This document shows positions 7,183 to 14,110 of a stretch of DNA of 23,359 nt, one piece after another. Source of the stretch: DASWJQ01 sp964517315 (GTDB lineage Bacteria > Chloroflexota > Anaerolineae > Anaerolineales > E44-bin32); contig CAZFCJ010000056.1 of the NCBI GenBank assembly GCA_964517315.1, forward strand, positions 1 through 23,359, written 5' to 3'. Each line of letters opens with the position of its first letter. Within the stretch, counting starts at the first letter, position 1. Below the pieces are notes generated by a model. That model saw only the letters and a list, made by a program, of their open reading frames with translations, did no database searches and had not been told where the DNA came from. The position numbers and the translations under genes were made by a program.

Positions 7183-7280
7183 GGGTCGGGCGCACCCCTC
7201 GTAAAGGTACAGATCGGAACTTGGCTATACTGAAAGACAGCCCGACTTTTCGGTCAGACCAAGAGGGAGTCTATCGCACT

Positions 7281-8003
7281 ATGACCGTGATCCATCGCCA
7301 ACGAGATCCGGAAGCATTGGCCAACGCGGCCGCGACGTATATCCTGGAGCTGGCGGAGGCGCAACTCGAAGAATCCGAAGGGTTCTCCATCGCACTCGCT
7401 GGCGGCACAACTCCGAAGCGTACTTACGAGCTTCTGGGCGACACGTTGGAGACCGAGCTGGATCCGATCGACATCTACGTCTTCTGGAGCGACGAACGCT
7501 GCGTGCCGCCCAACGATCCGATGAACAACTACAGGATGGCCCACACGACGTTTCTCTCTCGCGTGCCTATTCCGGACGATCAGATTCATCCGATTCGCTG
7601 TGAAGAAGAGGCCAAGGAAGGGGCCGCGGAGTACGAGGGGATCCTGCGGACCCACTTCGCCCCGGCCGACGAACCACAATTTGACCTCGTACTGCTCGGT
7701 TTGGGCGAGGACGGACACACCGCTTCCCTGTTCCCGGGTTCGGAATTGCTCGAAGAACAAGAGCGCTGGGTCGCGGCCGAATTCGTCCAGTCGCTGGGAG
7801 GATGGCGGGTGACGCTGACCCCGGTCGCCATCAACGCTGCGGCCCACGTGGCGTTTATCGTCGAGGGCAAGCGCAAGGCCGAGGCGGTCCACCGAGTGAT
7901 CGTCGGCGCCGAAGACCCGGCTTCGTGGCCCGCCCAGCTCGTCGCGCCCGAGGGCGGTCAGCTGCATTGGTTTCTGGACGAGGCGGCGGCGATGATGTTG
8001 TGA
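7281..8003 (+). CDS. pgl: 6-phosphogluconolactonase
   Basis: The 240-residue enzyme hydrolyses 6-phosphogluconolactone to 6-phosphogluconate, the second step of the oxidative pentose phosphate pathway, in the cytoplasm. It belongs to the Pgl/DevB (NagB-like) family and shows all its hallmarks: LAGGTTP (39-45), WSDERCVP (69-76), NNYRM (82-86), LLGLGEDGHTASLFP (138-152) with the catalytic Asp/His region, and the EGKRKAEAV segment (195-203). The ATG at 7281 fits the family N-terminus. An in-frame extension back to 7104 exists but encodes no family sequence and overlaps the divergent methyltransferase. A GGGAG site lies about 12 bases upstream, slightly long, and a -10-like TATACT is at 7226-7231. 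No zwf or gnd gene is adjacent. The downstream neighbour is a long repeat-filled gap. Confidence 0.95.
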   Translation: MTVIHRQRDPEALANAAATYILELAEAQLEESEGFSIALAGGTTPKRTYELLGDTLETELDPIDIYVFWSDERCVPPNDPMNNYRMAHTTFLSRVPIPDDQIHPIRCEEEAKEGAAEYEGILRTHFAPADEPQFDLVLLGLGEDGHTASLFPGSELLEEQERWVAAEFVQSLGGWRVTLTPVAINAAAHVAFIVEGKRKAEAVHRVIVGAEDPASWPAQLVAPEGGQLHWFLDEAAAMML

Positions 8004-8114
8004 CGAGCAGCGGCAAGCTTCCAGCCATCAAGCACTGAGCTTAACGCCGCTGGCAATCAGCACTTAGCAGTGAGTTATTTGGCCAGGGGTGCTGCCAGCA
8101 GCTTGCTTGGCGTC

Positions 8115-8194
8115 GCCGATTGCAGGTTCGCACTGGAGGCTGGAGCGACACAAATGGGGGATTCGCAGGAAGGATTTAACACGAAGACACAAAG
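8115..8194 (+). repeat. 80-nt dispersed repeat, copy 1 (second copy at 17315)
   Basis: This block begins GCCGATTGC and ends in the hairpin arm AACACGAAGACACAAAG. Aligned without gaps to 17315-17394 it has exactly the same length and, by my count, 57 of 80 identical bases, with the best matches at both ends (GCCGATTGC, TTTAACA, ACAAAG). It is not coding in either place. Confidence 0.75.
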
Positions 8195-8302
8195 TTCTCT
8201 CCTTGTGTTCTTCACGCCCTTTATGGCTACCCGCCCGGATCTCCAATCCCGGATTCCGAGTCCCGAGTCCCCAGCCTCAAGTCAACGAGTTACCAGTTAC
8301 CC
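8175..8302 (+). repeat. Composite repeat unit 1: hairpin module plus GGATCCCGAGTCC tract
   Basis: The left arm TTTAACACGAAGACACAAAG (8175-8194) faces an imperfect right arm CCTTGTGTTCTTCACG (8201-8216). It is followed by a tract of related words (CCCGGATTCCGAGTCCCGAG, then CCCAGCCTC, then GAGTTACCAGTTACCC) up to 8302. The order of blocks is the same as in the other units. Confidence 0.6.
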
Positions 8303-8308
8303 ATAGAA

Positions 8309-8442
8309 TTAACAGCAAGACACTAAGACTCAATAGACGCCCTCTGTGTTCTTATAGATATCCCTTCGTGACTCTCGTGTCTTCGTGGTTACCACCCCGA
8401 TCCCGAATCACGAGTCCCGGATCCCGAGTCCCCAGTCCCTGG
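8309..8442 (+). repeat. Composite repeat unit 2
   Basis: The left arm TTAACAGCAAGACACTAAGA (8309-8328) is answered by CTCGTGTCTTCGTGGTTA (8374-8391) about 45 bases later. The tract GATCCCGAATCACGAGTCCC and GGATCCCGAGTCCCCAGTCC follows, to 8440. A TGGCC-rich stretch (8443-8486) comes next, matching the type of tract found at 17247-17314. Confidence 0.6.
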
Positions 8443-8550
8443 TTTGGCCTCTGGCCTATGGCCCCTGGCCGCTGGCTCGGCCCCAGTGGTTGATCGATCA
8501 GAATCGACATCTCCCGTGCCCGAATGGCCGCATCAACATACCGAGAGGAA

Positions 8551-8720
8551 TAACACGAAGACACTAAGACACAACTGATCCTTCTTGGTGCTCTTGGTGT
8601 CTTTGTGTTAATTGCCCTTCCTGGTGAGCCACCGGGTCACGGATCACCGGTAACGGATTCCGGACCCCCGGTCACCAGGGCGTTCGTCTCACCGGTCGCC
8701 GCATCCCGGATAACGGATCC
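8551..8720 (+). repeat. Composite repeat unit 3 with a 19-bp hairpin
   Basis: TAACACGAAGACACTAAGA (8551-8569) pairs over all 19 positions with TCTTGGTGTCTTTGTGTTA (8592-8610): 17 Watson-Crick pairs and two G-T pairs (8557/8604, 8565/8596) around a 22-base loop. The tract that follows (CACGGATCACCGGTAACGG, ATTCCGGACCCCCGGTCACC, then CCCGGATAACGGATCCC) continues into the end of the ABC gene. It is the best-preserved hairpin of the family. Confidence 0.7.
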
Positions 8721-10538
8721 CTAATTCCCCGCCGTGGCCACCGGGAACGGATCGTGCTCGGCTTCATACTGGCGGCGAAATTGCTGCGTGTAGAGGCGGT
8801 AGTAGTGACCTTTCGCCCGCAGCAGCTCGGCGTGGCTCCCCATCTCGCTGATTTCTCCGTTCTCGATGACCAGGATCCGATCGGCGCGCTTGATCGTCGA
8901 GAGCCTGTGCGCGATGACGAACGCGGTTCTTCCGGACATCAGGGCTTCCATGCCACGCTGGATCAGCGCTTCGGTGAGTGTGTCCACCGAGCTCGTGGCT
9001 TCGTCCATGATCAGAAGATCGGGACCGGCCAGCACGGCGCGAGCCAAGCTGATCAGTTGCTTCTGTCCGACCGACAGGTTGTTACCGCTTTCGCCGACGT
9101 CGGCGTCGTATCCGCCCGGCAGCCCTTCGATGAATTCGTGCGCCCCGGCGATGCGGGCCGCGGCTTCGACCTCCTCGTCGTCGGCCTGCAATCGGCCGTA
9201 GCGCAGGTTGTCGCGCACGGAGCCGGAGAACAGGTGAGGGGTCTGGAGCACGATGCCGATGCGCGACTGGAGAGAGTTCAGGGTGAACTGAGTGTAGTCC
9301 TCCCCGCCAAGCCGAATGGTGCCGCTCGTGGGTTGGTAGAAGCGGCACAGCAGGTTGACGATGGTCGATTTTCCACCTCCGGTGGGCCCGACCAATGCGA
9401 TCGTCTCGCCGGGCTGGACCGTCAGGTTGAAGTCGCGCAGGACGGGCTTGTCGGATTGGTAGGCGAATCCGACCTGGTCGAATTGAATCTCGGCGCGCAG
9501 GCTCGGCAGTGGACGGGCGTCGGCGCGGTCGCGGATGTCCACCTCGGCGTCGAGCAGGGAGAACACCCGCTCGGCCGAAGCGATGGCGTGCTGCATTTCG
9601 GCGTACACGCGGGCCAGATCCTGGATGGGGAACATCATGAAGGTGATGTAGCCGAGGAAGGCTTGAATACCGCCCACGGTCAGGGCGCCGACCTGCACCT
9701 GGAATCCCCCGTACCAAACGATGCTGCCGATGGCCAGCGCACTGATCATCTGCACCGCCGGCAAGAACAGTGCCGAAAGCCAAGCGGCCCGATAGGAGGC
9801 CCGGTACATGTCGCCAGCCAGTGCGCCGAATTCGTTTAAATTCTCCCGCTCGCGACCCAACGCCTTGACGACGCGCACACCGGTGATGTTTTCGTTGTAG
9901 GCGCCGGTGATGCGGGAATTGAGCTCGCGGGATTTGCGGAACTCGACGAGGATCCGCCTCTTGAACTCGCCCGCCACGATCAAAAGCAGCGGGATGAAAA
10001 CCAGGATGACCAGCGCCAGCCGCCAGTTGATCAGACTCATGAAGATGAACGCGGTCAAGATGTTGAGGCTGCCCCATGTGATGTCAAGCAAGCCCCAGGT
10101 CAAAAGCTGGGCGATACGCTCCGAGTCGGAGGTCACCCGGGCCATGATCCAGCCCACCGGCGTGCGATCGTAGTAGGAGAGCGAAAGCGATTGGAGATGC
10201 TCGAACATGCGCTGGCGCAGGTCGAACTGCACCCGCTCCCCTAGCGTGCCGGCCAGATAAATAAACCCGAACACGCCCAACGAGAGCACCAACTGAAGAG
10301 AGCCGTAAAGCAGGATGAGGCGCAGCAGCGCCTCAGGGTCGCGTGCGACGAGCCCTTCATCAATGATCCTCTTGCCCAGGAACGTGAAATAGGAGTCCAG
10401 GAACGAAACCACAGCTACGGACACCAGAAAACCGACCACCCAGTGCCAGTGCGGTCCGGTCTGCTTCAGGATTCGCAGCAGGGTGCGGCCGTTGAATTCG
10501 GCCCCGAACTCCTCCTCCTGGAACTCAACCGTCGACAT
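8721..10538 (-). CDS. ABC exporter half-transporter, subunit with canonical Walker B and altered signature
   Basis: The 605-residue protein has a six-span exporter membrane domain (about 30-320) fused to an ATPase domain (about 348-580), as in the MsbA/LmrA/BmrCD family. ATPase landmarks are Walker A GPTGGGKST (384-392), Q-loop Gln432, signature LSVGQ (488-492, canonical LSGGQ), Walker B LLIMDE with catalytic Glu513, and H-loop His544. The start is placed at the ATG at 10538: it overlaps the preceding ABC gene by 14 bases with AAGGA upstream, whereas the longer in-frame start at 10643 would lie wholly inside that gene. The overlap implies translational coupling. The missing Gly in the signature and the matching defect in the partner suggest the two form a heterodimer. 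The substrate is unknown (drug, lipid or peptide). The final codons run into repeat unit 3. Confidence 0.93.
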   Translation of the reverse strand: MSTVEFQEEEFGAEFNGRTLLRILKQTGPHWHWVVGFLVSVAVVSFLDSYFTFLGKRIIDEGLVARDPEALLRLILLYGSLQLVLSLGVFGFIYLAGTLGERVQFDLRQRMFEHLQSLSLSYYDRTPVGWIMARVTSDSERIAQLLTWGLLDITWGSLNILTAFIFMSLINWRLALVILVFIPLLLIVAGEFKRRILVEFRKSRELNSRITGAYNENITGVRVVKALGRERENLNEFGALAGDMYRASYRAAWLSALFLPAVQMISALAIGSIVWYGGFQVQVGALTVGGIQAFLGYITFMMFPIQDLARVYAEMQHAIASAERVFSLLDAEVDIRDRADARPLPSLRAEIQFDQVGFAYQSDKPVLRDFNLTVQPGETIALVGPTGGGKSTIVNLLCRFYQPTSGTIRLGGEDYTQFTLNSLQSRIGIVLQTPHLFSGSVRDNLRYGRLQADDEEVEAAARIAGAHEFIEGLPGGYDADVGESGNNLSVGQKQLISLARAVLAGPDLLIMDEATSSVDTLTEALIQRGMEALMSGRTAFVIAHRLSTIKRADRILVIENGEISEMGSHAELLRAKGHYYRLYTQQFRRQYEAEHDPFPVATAGN

Positions 10539-12336
10539 GTGAAATGTCCTTCTCGAGCTCGGTTTCAACTCGGGCTTGCAGCTCGAATATGCGCCGATAC
10601 AGTCCGTCTTGACCGAGCAGCTCGCGGTGAGTCCCGCGCTCAACCACCCGACCCTGGTCCAGCACCAGGATCAGGTCGGCCTGCATCACGCTCTGCACCC
10701 GGTGGGCGATGATCAGGCTGGTCCGGCCGCGCATCAGCCTCCGCAGGGCGGCGCGGATCTCGGCCTCGGTCTCGGTGTCAACCGAGGAGGTGGCGTCGTC
10801 CAAAATGAGGATGTTCGGATCCCGGAGCAGCGTGCGGGCGATCGCCACCCTCTGCTTTTGGCCGCCGGAGAGTGTGACGCCCTTCTCGCCGACCAGCGTG
10901 TCATAGCCGTTGGGGAAGGACAGAATGACGTCGTGGATGGCCGCCGAGCGCGCCGCCTCTTCGATACGGTCCTGGGGCACTTCCCCTTCGATCCCGTAGG
11001 TGATGTTCTCGCGGATGGACCGTGAGAAAAGGAACGGCTCCTGTTCGACCATCCCGATCACGGTGCGCAGATAGCTGGGGGCGTACTCGTTCAGATCAAC
11101 GCCGTCTAAGGTGATCCGGCCGGCGGTGTAGTCGTAGAATCGCGGCAGCAGGTTCACCAACGTGGTCTTGCCCGACCCCGTGGATCCAAGCAGTGCAACG
11201 GTTTGGCCTGGCGCTGCCCGGAATGTGATTCCTTCAAGCACCGGCGTGTGATCCGGGTAGGCGAAGCCGACGTCCTCGAAAACCAATTCTCCCCGCAGCT
11301 CACCCTTTGCACGGGTCAGGCCCTGGTCGATCCGTTCGCGGCCGGCGCGGACAATGTCCATGACCCGGCCGTAGGACACCAGCCCGGTGGACATCTGCAC
11401 GATTAACCGGCCCATGTTGCGCATCGGCCAAATCAGCCAAATTAAGAGGCCGGCGTAGGCCAGATATGTACCCAGTGTGATTTGGCCGGCGATCGTCAGG
11501 CGGCCCGCGATGTAGTAGCCGGTCAGGAGCTGGCCGGCGAGCAGGATGTCGGTCAAGGGCCAAAACAGCGAATGCATGAAAATGAACCGCCGGCCGAGCT
11601 GGAATTTCTCCCAGTTCTCATCTTTGAATCTGTCGATCTCGAACCCCTGCCGGGCGAAGGCCTTGACGACCCGCACGCCGGACAGGTTCTCCTGCAACGA
11701 GGTTGACAGTGTCGCTTCCTGCTCCTGGTAGGCCTCGTACATTTCGGTCACCCTGCGGAAGAAAAAGAGCGAAATGACGATGACGAAGGGGATAACGATG
11801 ATGGAGATCGCCGCCAGGCGCAGGTCGAGGGCGGCGAGCGCCCCCAGGTTAACCAGGAATAGCAGCAGGATGCGGCCGGCTCCGATGGCCTGATCGGAGA
11901 AGAAGCGGCGGATCGAATCGACGTCTGACGTGGAGCGCGAGATGAGCTCACCCGTCTGGGCCGTGTCATGGTAGGAGAACGGCAGCCGCTGCAGGTGATC
12001 GTAGAGGTACGTTCGCAGCCGGAGGGCGAGGCCCTCGGCGGTTTGCGCTGCCAGCCGGCCGCTGGCGTACGTGAACGCCCCCTCGAAGATCGCGACGCCG
12101 ACGAAGCCCAACGCCAGGAGCGGCAGGGGGAGTGGGCGCTCGGCGCCGACGAGGTAGGTGTCGACGAAGAAGCGCAGCAGCAAGTAGGTGGAGGTTTTGA
12201 ACAGCGCGGCCAATCCGAGCGCGGCAGTCGCAGCCGCGTAGCGACCTCGGAAGCCGGTCATCAGCTGCCAAAGACCGCGGAACCGGTTGTCTGCGATGGC
12301 TCGTTTGACGTCGAAGGTATCGCCGAGCGTGGACAC
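10525..12336 (-). CDS. ABC exporter half-transporter, subunit with degenerate Walker B Asp
   Basis: The 603-residue protein has the same layout as its partner: membrane domain at about 30-325 and ATPase domain at about 348-585. It has Walker A GSTGSGKTT (384-392), Q-loop Gln432, an intact signature LSGGQ (489-493), Walker B ILILDD in which the catalytic position is Asp514 instead of Glu, and H-loop His545. In known heterodimeric exporters such as TM287/288 and BmrCD, one site is built from an Asp-type Walker B and the partner's altered signature; this pair reproduces that exactly. The start is GTG at 12336 with AGGG about 11 bases upstream. It is the first gene of the two-gene unit and is preceded by an extended -10 promoter and twin palindromes. 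The product acts in the cytoplasmic membrane as an exporter; the substrate cannot be told from sequence. Confidence 0.93.
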   Translation of the reverse strand: MSTLGDTFDVKRAIADNRFRGLWQLMTGFRGRYAAATAALGLAALFKTSTYLLLRFFVDTYLVGAERPLPLPLLALGFVGVAIFEGAFTYASGRLAAQTAEGLALRLRTYLYDHLQRLPFSYHDTAQTGELISRSTSDVDSIRRFFSDQAIGAGRILLLFLVNLGALAALDLRLAAISIIVIPFVIVISLFFFRRVTEMYEAYQEQEATLSTSLQENLSGVRVVKAFARQGFEIDRFKDENWEKFQLGRRFIFMHSLFWPLTDILLAGQLLTGYYIAGRLTIAGQITLGTYLAYAGLLIWLIWPMRNMGRLIVQMSTGLVSYGRVMDIVRAGRERIDQGLTRAKGELRGELVFEDVGFAYPDHTPVLEGITFRAAPGQTVALLGSTGSGKTTLVNLLPRFYDYTAGRITLDGVDLNEYAPSYLRTVIGMVEQEPFLFSRSIRENITYGIEGEVPQDRIEEAARSAAIHDVILSFPNGYDTLVGEKGVTLSGGQKQRVAIARTLLRDPNILILDDATSSVDTETEAEIRAALRRLMRGRTSLIIAHRVQSVMQADLILVLDQGRVVERGTHRELLGQDGLYRRIFELQARVETELEKDISHVDG

Positions 12337-12398
12337 CGAAGAGACCCTTTCGGCGGCTCTGCGGGGGGAGGGGGACGTGGGCGAGCCGCAAACGGCTG

Positions 12399-12407
12399 AT
12401 TATACCA
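12399..12407 (-). promoter_or_regulatory. Extended -10 promoter of the ABC exporter unit
   Basis: The minus strand carries TGGTATAAT: a perfect TATAAT (12404-12399) preceded by the TGn extended -10 motif. No good -35 exists at 16-18 bases; that space (about 12421-12428) is overlapped by the first 13-base palindrome, as expected for a repressible promoter. The start codon lies 63 bases downstream. Confidence 0.6.
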
Positions 12408-12416
12408 CTGGGCTCG

Positions 12417-12494
12417 CCCTGGAACTTCCGGGAAGTCCGGTTGGGATCTCTGGACATTTCTGAGGCCTTGCCCGGACTTCCCGGAAGTTCAGGG
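12417..12494. promoter_or_regulatory. Twin 13-base palindromes in a 23-bp inverted repeat (candidate operators)
   Basis: ACTTCC-G-GGAAGT (12424-12436) and ACTTCC-C-GGAAGT (12476-12488) are each perfect palindromes around one central base. Their centres are 52 bases apart, about five helical turns. They sit inside a larger inverted repeat whose arms (12417-12440 and 12472-12494) match over 23 bases with a single extra base. Copy 1 overlaps the -35 region of the ABC promoter. I noticed no other copy in the window. It could be operator DNA for a dimeric repressor, or a remnant of a small palindromic element. Confidence 0.55.
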
Positions 12495-12498
12495 AATC

Positions 12499-12525
12499 AA
12501 AAAACCCCCGGTGGATGACCGGGGG
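12499..12525 (-). terminator. Intrinsic terminator of the DEAD-box helicase gene
   Basis: On the minus strand CCCCCGG, a 7-base loop (TCATCCA) and CCGGGGG are followed by TTTTTT (12504-12499). The hairpin lies about 20 bases beyond the helicase stop codon. It is the clearest Rho-independent terminator in the window. Confidence 0.9.
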
Positions 12526-12545
12526 CTTCGCGTCGGGATCGGGGC

Positions 12546-13778
12546 CTAGAAGCGGGCCAACGAGCGCCAGCGGTCGATCTTCTTCTCCGTGTCGCCCCGG
12601 GCCTTTTCGAGCAGGGCCTCGAAGGACGGTCGGGCCCAGGACGGGGCTTCGACTTCGTAGTCGAATTCCTCGAGCCCCTCGCGCGGCAGTTCATGGCCCA
12701 GAAGGTGCTCGATCTTGGCCACTGCACGCTCGTCCTCAGAGGTGACCAAGGTGATGGCGACTCCCTCGGCGTTCAGCCGGGCAGTGCGGCCGATGCGGTG
12801 GACGTAATCCTCCGCGTGCTGAGGTACGTCGTAGTTGACCACGTGCGAGATGTCTTCGATGTCCAGCCCTCGGGCGGCGATGTTCGTCGCCACCAACACG
12901 CGCACGCGTCCCTCTTTGAACTTGCCCAGCGCGGACAAGCGGCGTCGCTGGGAGAAATCGCCGTGGATCACGTCCACCGAAACGCCGGCCTCGCGCAGTT
13001 TGCGGCCGACCATGTCCGCGGCGACCTTGGTGCGGGTAAAGACCAGCGCGCTGTTCACCCCTTTCTCCTCCAGGATCGCCAGCAGCAGCTCGGTTTTGAG
13101 ATGCTTGGGGACCGGATACAGCAGTTGGGTGAGCGTTTCGGGCGGGGTTGCGGCCTTGACGTCGATCCAGATCGGATCGCGCAGGAATTCGCCGGCCAGG
13201 CCGCGCACGGGAGTGGGCATGGTGGCGGAGAACATCATCGTCTGCCGCTCCTGCGGCATGTCGCCAATGATCTCGCGCATATCCGGCAGGAATCCCATGT
13301 CGAGCAGACGGTCCGCCTCGTCCAGGACGAGGATCTTTACGTCGTCGAATCTGACGTTGCCGCGGCGCATGTGGTCCATGAGGCGCCCGGGTGTGGCCAC
13401 GACGATGTCGACACCCTGCTTGAGCTGTTGGGCCTGCTTGCGAATCGATCCGCCCCCGAAGACCGCGCACACGCCGGCCGGGGTGTGGGTGGCGAATGTC
13501 CGGGCTTCGTCGGCGATCTGCAGCGCGAGCTCGCGGGTAGGCGCGAGCACGACCATCTGTGGCTGTCGGGGGCGCGGCTTGGAGCCGACGATCTTCTCCA
13601 GGGACGGGAGAATAAACGCCACCGTCTTGCCGGTGCCGGTTTGGGCACAGCCGACGACGTCCTCGCCTTCCAAGAGTGGGGGGATCGCCTCGACCTGGAT
13701 GGGCGTGGGCGCCTGGAACCCCTCTTCCTCGATGGCCCTCAATAAGGGCTCACTCAATTGAAATTCCGAAAATGACAT
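12546..13778 (-). CDS. DEAD-box ATP-dependent RNA helicase (RhlE/CsdA-like)
   Basis: The 410-residue protein unwinds short RNA duplexes using ATP and probably acts in ribosome assembly, mRNA decay or cold adaptation in the cytoplasm. All core motifs are present: Q motif (PTPIQ, 24-28), motif I AQTGTGKT (45-52), Ia PTREL (80-84), Ib TPGR (129-132), II DEAD (153-156), III SAT (184-186), V ARGLDI (302-307) and VI HRIGRTAR (327-334). The length suits the RhlE group, with only a short C-terminal tail (about 370-410) rich in Arg and Lys. The ATG follows AAGGA with about 6-base spacing. A consensus promoter and a terminator-like hairpin precede it and an intrinsic terminator follows, so it is a single-gene unit with a leader of about 80 bases. 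Other DEAD subfamilies cannot be excluded. Confidence 0.95.
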   Translation of the reverse strand: MSFSEFQLSEPLLRAIEEEGFQAPTPIQVEAIPPLLEGEDVVGCAQTGTGKTVAFILPSLEKIVGSKPRPRQPQMVVLAPTRELALQIADEARTFATHTPAGVCAVFGGGSIRKQAQQLKQGVDIVVATPGRLMDHMRRGNVRFDDVKILVLDEADRLLDMGFLPDMREIIGDMPQERQTMMFSATMPTPVRGLAGEFLRDPIWIDVKAATPPETLTQLLYPVPKHLKTELLLAILEEKGVNSALVFTRTKVAADMVGRKLREAGVSVDVIHGDFSQRRRLSALGKFKEGRVRVLVATNIAARGLDIEDISHVVNYDVPQHAEDYVHRIGRTARLNAEGVAITLVTSEDERAVAKIEHLLGHELPREGLEEFDYEVEAPSWARPSFEALLEKARGDTEKKIDRWRSLARF

Positions 13779-13805
13779 GGTATTCCTTCTTGTGTTGTCG
13801 CACTC

Positions 13806-13835
13806 AAAAACCGCTCCAATGAAATCCGGGAGCGG
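13806..13835 (-). terminator. Terminator-like hairpin in the helicase mRNA leader (possible attenuator)
   Basis: On the minus strand CCGCTCC (13835-13829), an 11-base loop and GGAGCGG (13817-13811) form a perfect 7-bp GC-rich stem followed at once by TTTTT (13810-13806). It lies between the helicase promoter and its start codon, 28 bases before the ATG, so it would stop or modulate transcription in the leader. Confidence 0.6.
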
Positions 13836-13864
13836 CAGGAGGTGCGAACCCAGTATCGAGCCTT

Positions 13865-13893
13865 ATTGTACCGCGGAGGGCCGGATAGGTCAA
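13865..13893 (-). promoter_or_regulatory. Sigma70-type promoter of the helicase gene
   Basis: The minus strand reads TTGACC (13893-13888), exactly 17 bases, then TACAAT (13870-13865): five of six matches to each consensus hexamer. The predicted start near 13858 gives a leader of about 80 bases. Confidence 0.7.
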
Positions 13894-13928
13894 CGAGGTG
13901 TGCGCATAGTCGAAGAGAGGTTGCCCGA

Positions 13929-13953
13929 CGGTCAAACGGTTGACTTTTGACCG
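13929..13953. promoter_or_regulatory. GTCAA/TTGAC dyad cluster between divergent genes
   Basis: CGGTCAAA (13929-13936) and TTTGACCG (13946-13953) are perfect reverse complements 9 bases apart, and the spacer adds another TTGAC facing the first GTCAA. The cluster sits just upstream of the helicase -35 and on the way to the acyltransferase gene, so it could be a binding site for a regulator of either. No family of regulator is recognised. Confidence 0.35.
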
Positions 13954-14110
13954 GTGAAATGGGAAAGCCTGGCCGACGGGGCGGGGGGAAGCGGTCGAAT
14001 CAACCGATGCTGGCGCCGAGGAATCGGACTGTGCCGGGCCGAATGGGCGTGCGCTATCATAATGATCGAAGGTGCGAGAATCGATCTCCTAGTGTCCAGG
14101 AGTGGTCATC

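Larger units (their letters stand above)
8004..8720. other. 717-base gene-free region carrying three composite repeats
   Basis: No protein-coding signal is supported; open frames here are short and shift with the repeats. The region consists of blocks: a TGGCC-rich/GCCGATTGC block (about 8080-8174), then three copies of a hairpin module (arm starting AACACGAAGACAC or a variant) each followed by a tract built from GGATCCCGAGTCCCCAGT-like words. The third tract runs into the last codons of the ABC transporter gene at 8721. It is the longest non-coding stretch in the window. Confidence 0.6.

Noticed and set aside
7104..7280. In-frame N-terminal extension of 6-phosphogluconolactonase
   Set aside because: It has no similarity to the family, overlaps the divergent methyltransferase, and the ATG at 7281 matches the usual N-terminus.
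8004..8720. CRISPR array
   Set aside because: The repeated words recur, but unit lengths and spacers are irregular (134 and 242 bases between arms), the copies are imperfect, and no cas gene is near.
10539..10643. Longer N-terminus of the second ABC subunit
   Set aside because: The extra 35 residues lie within the preceding ABC gene and are not exporter-like; ATG 10538 has a ribosome-binding site and gives the common short overlap.
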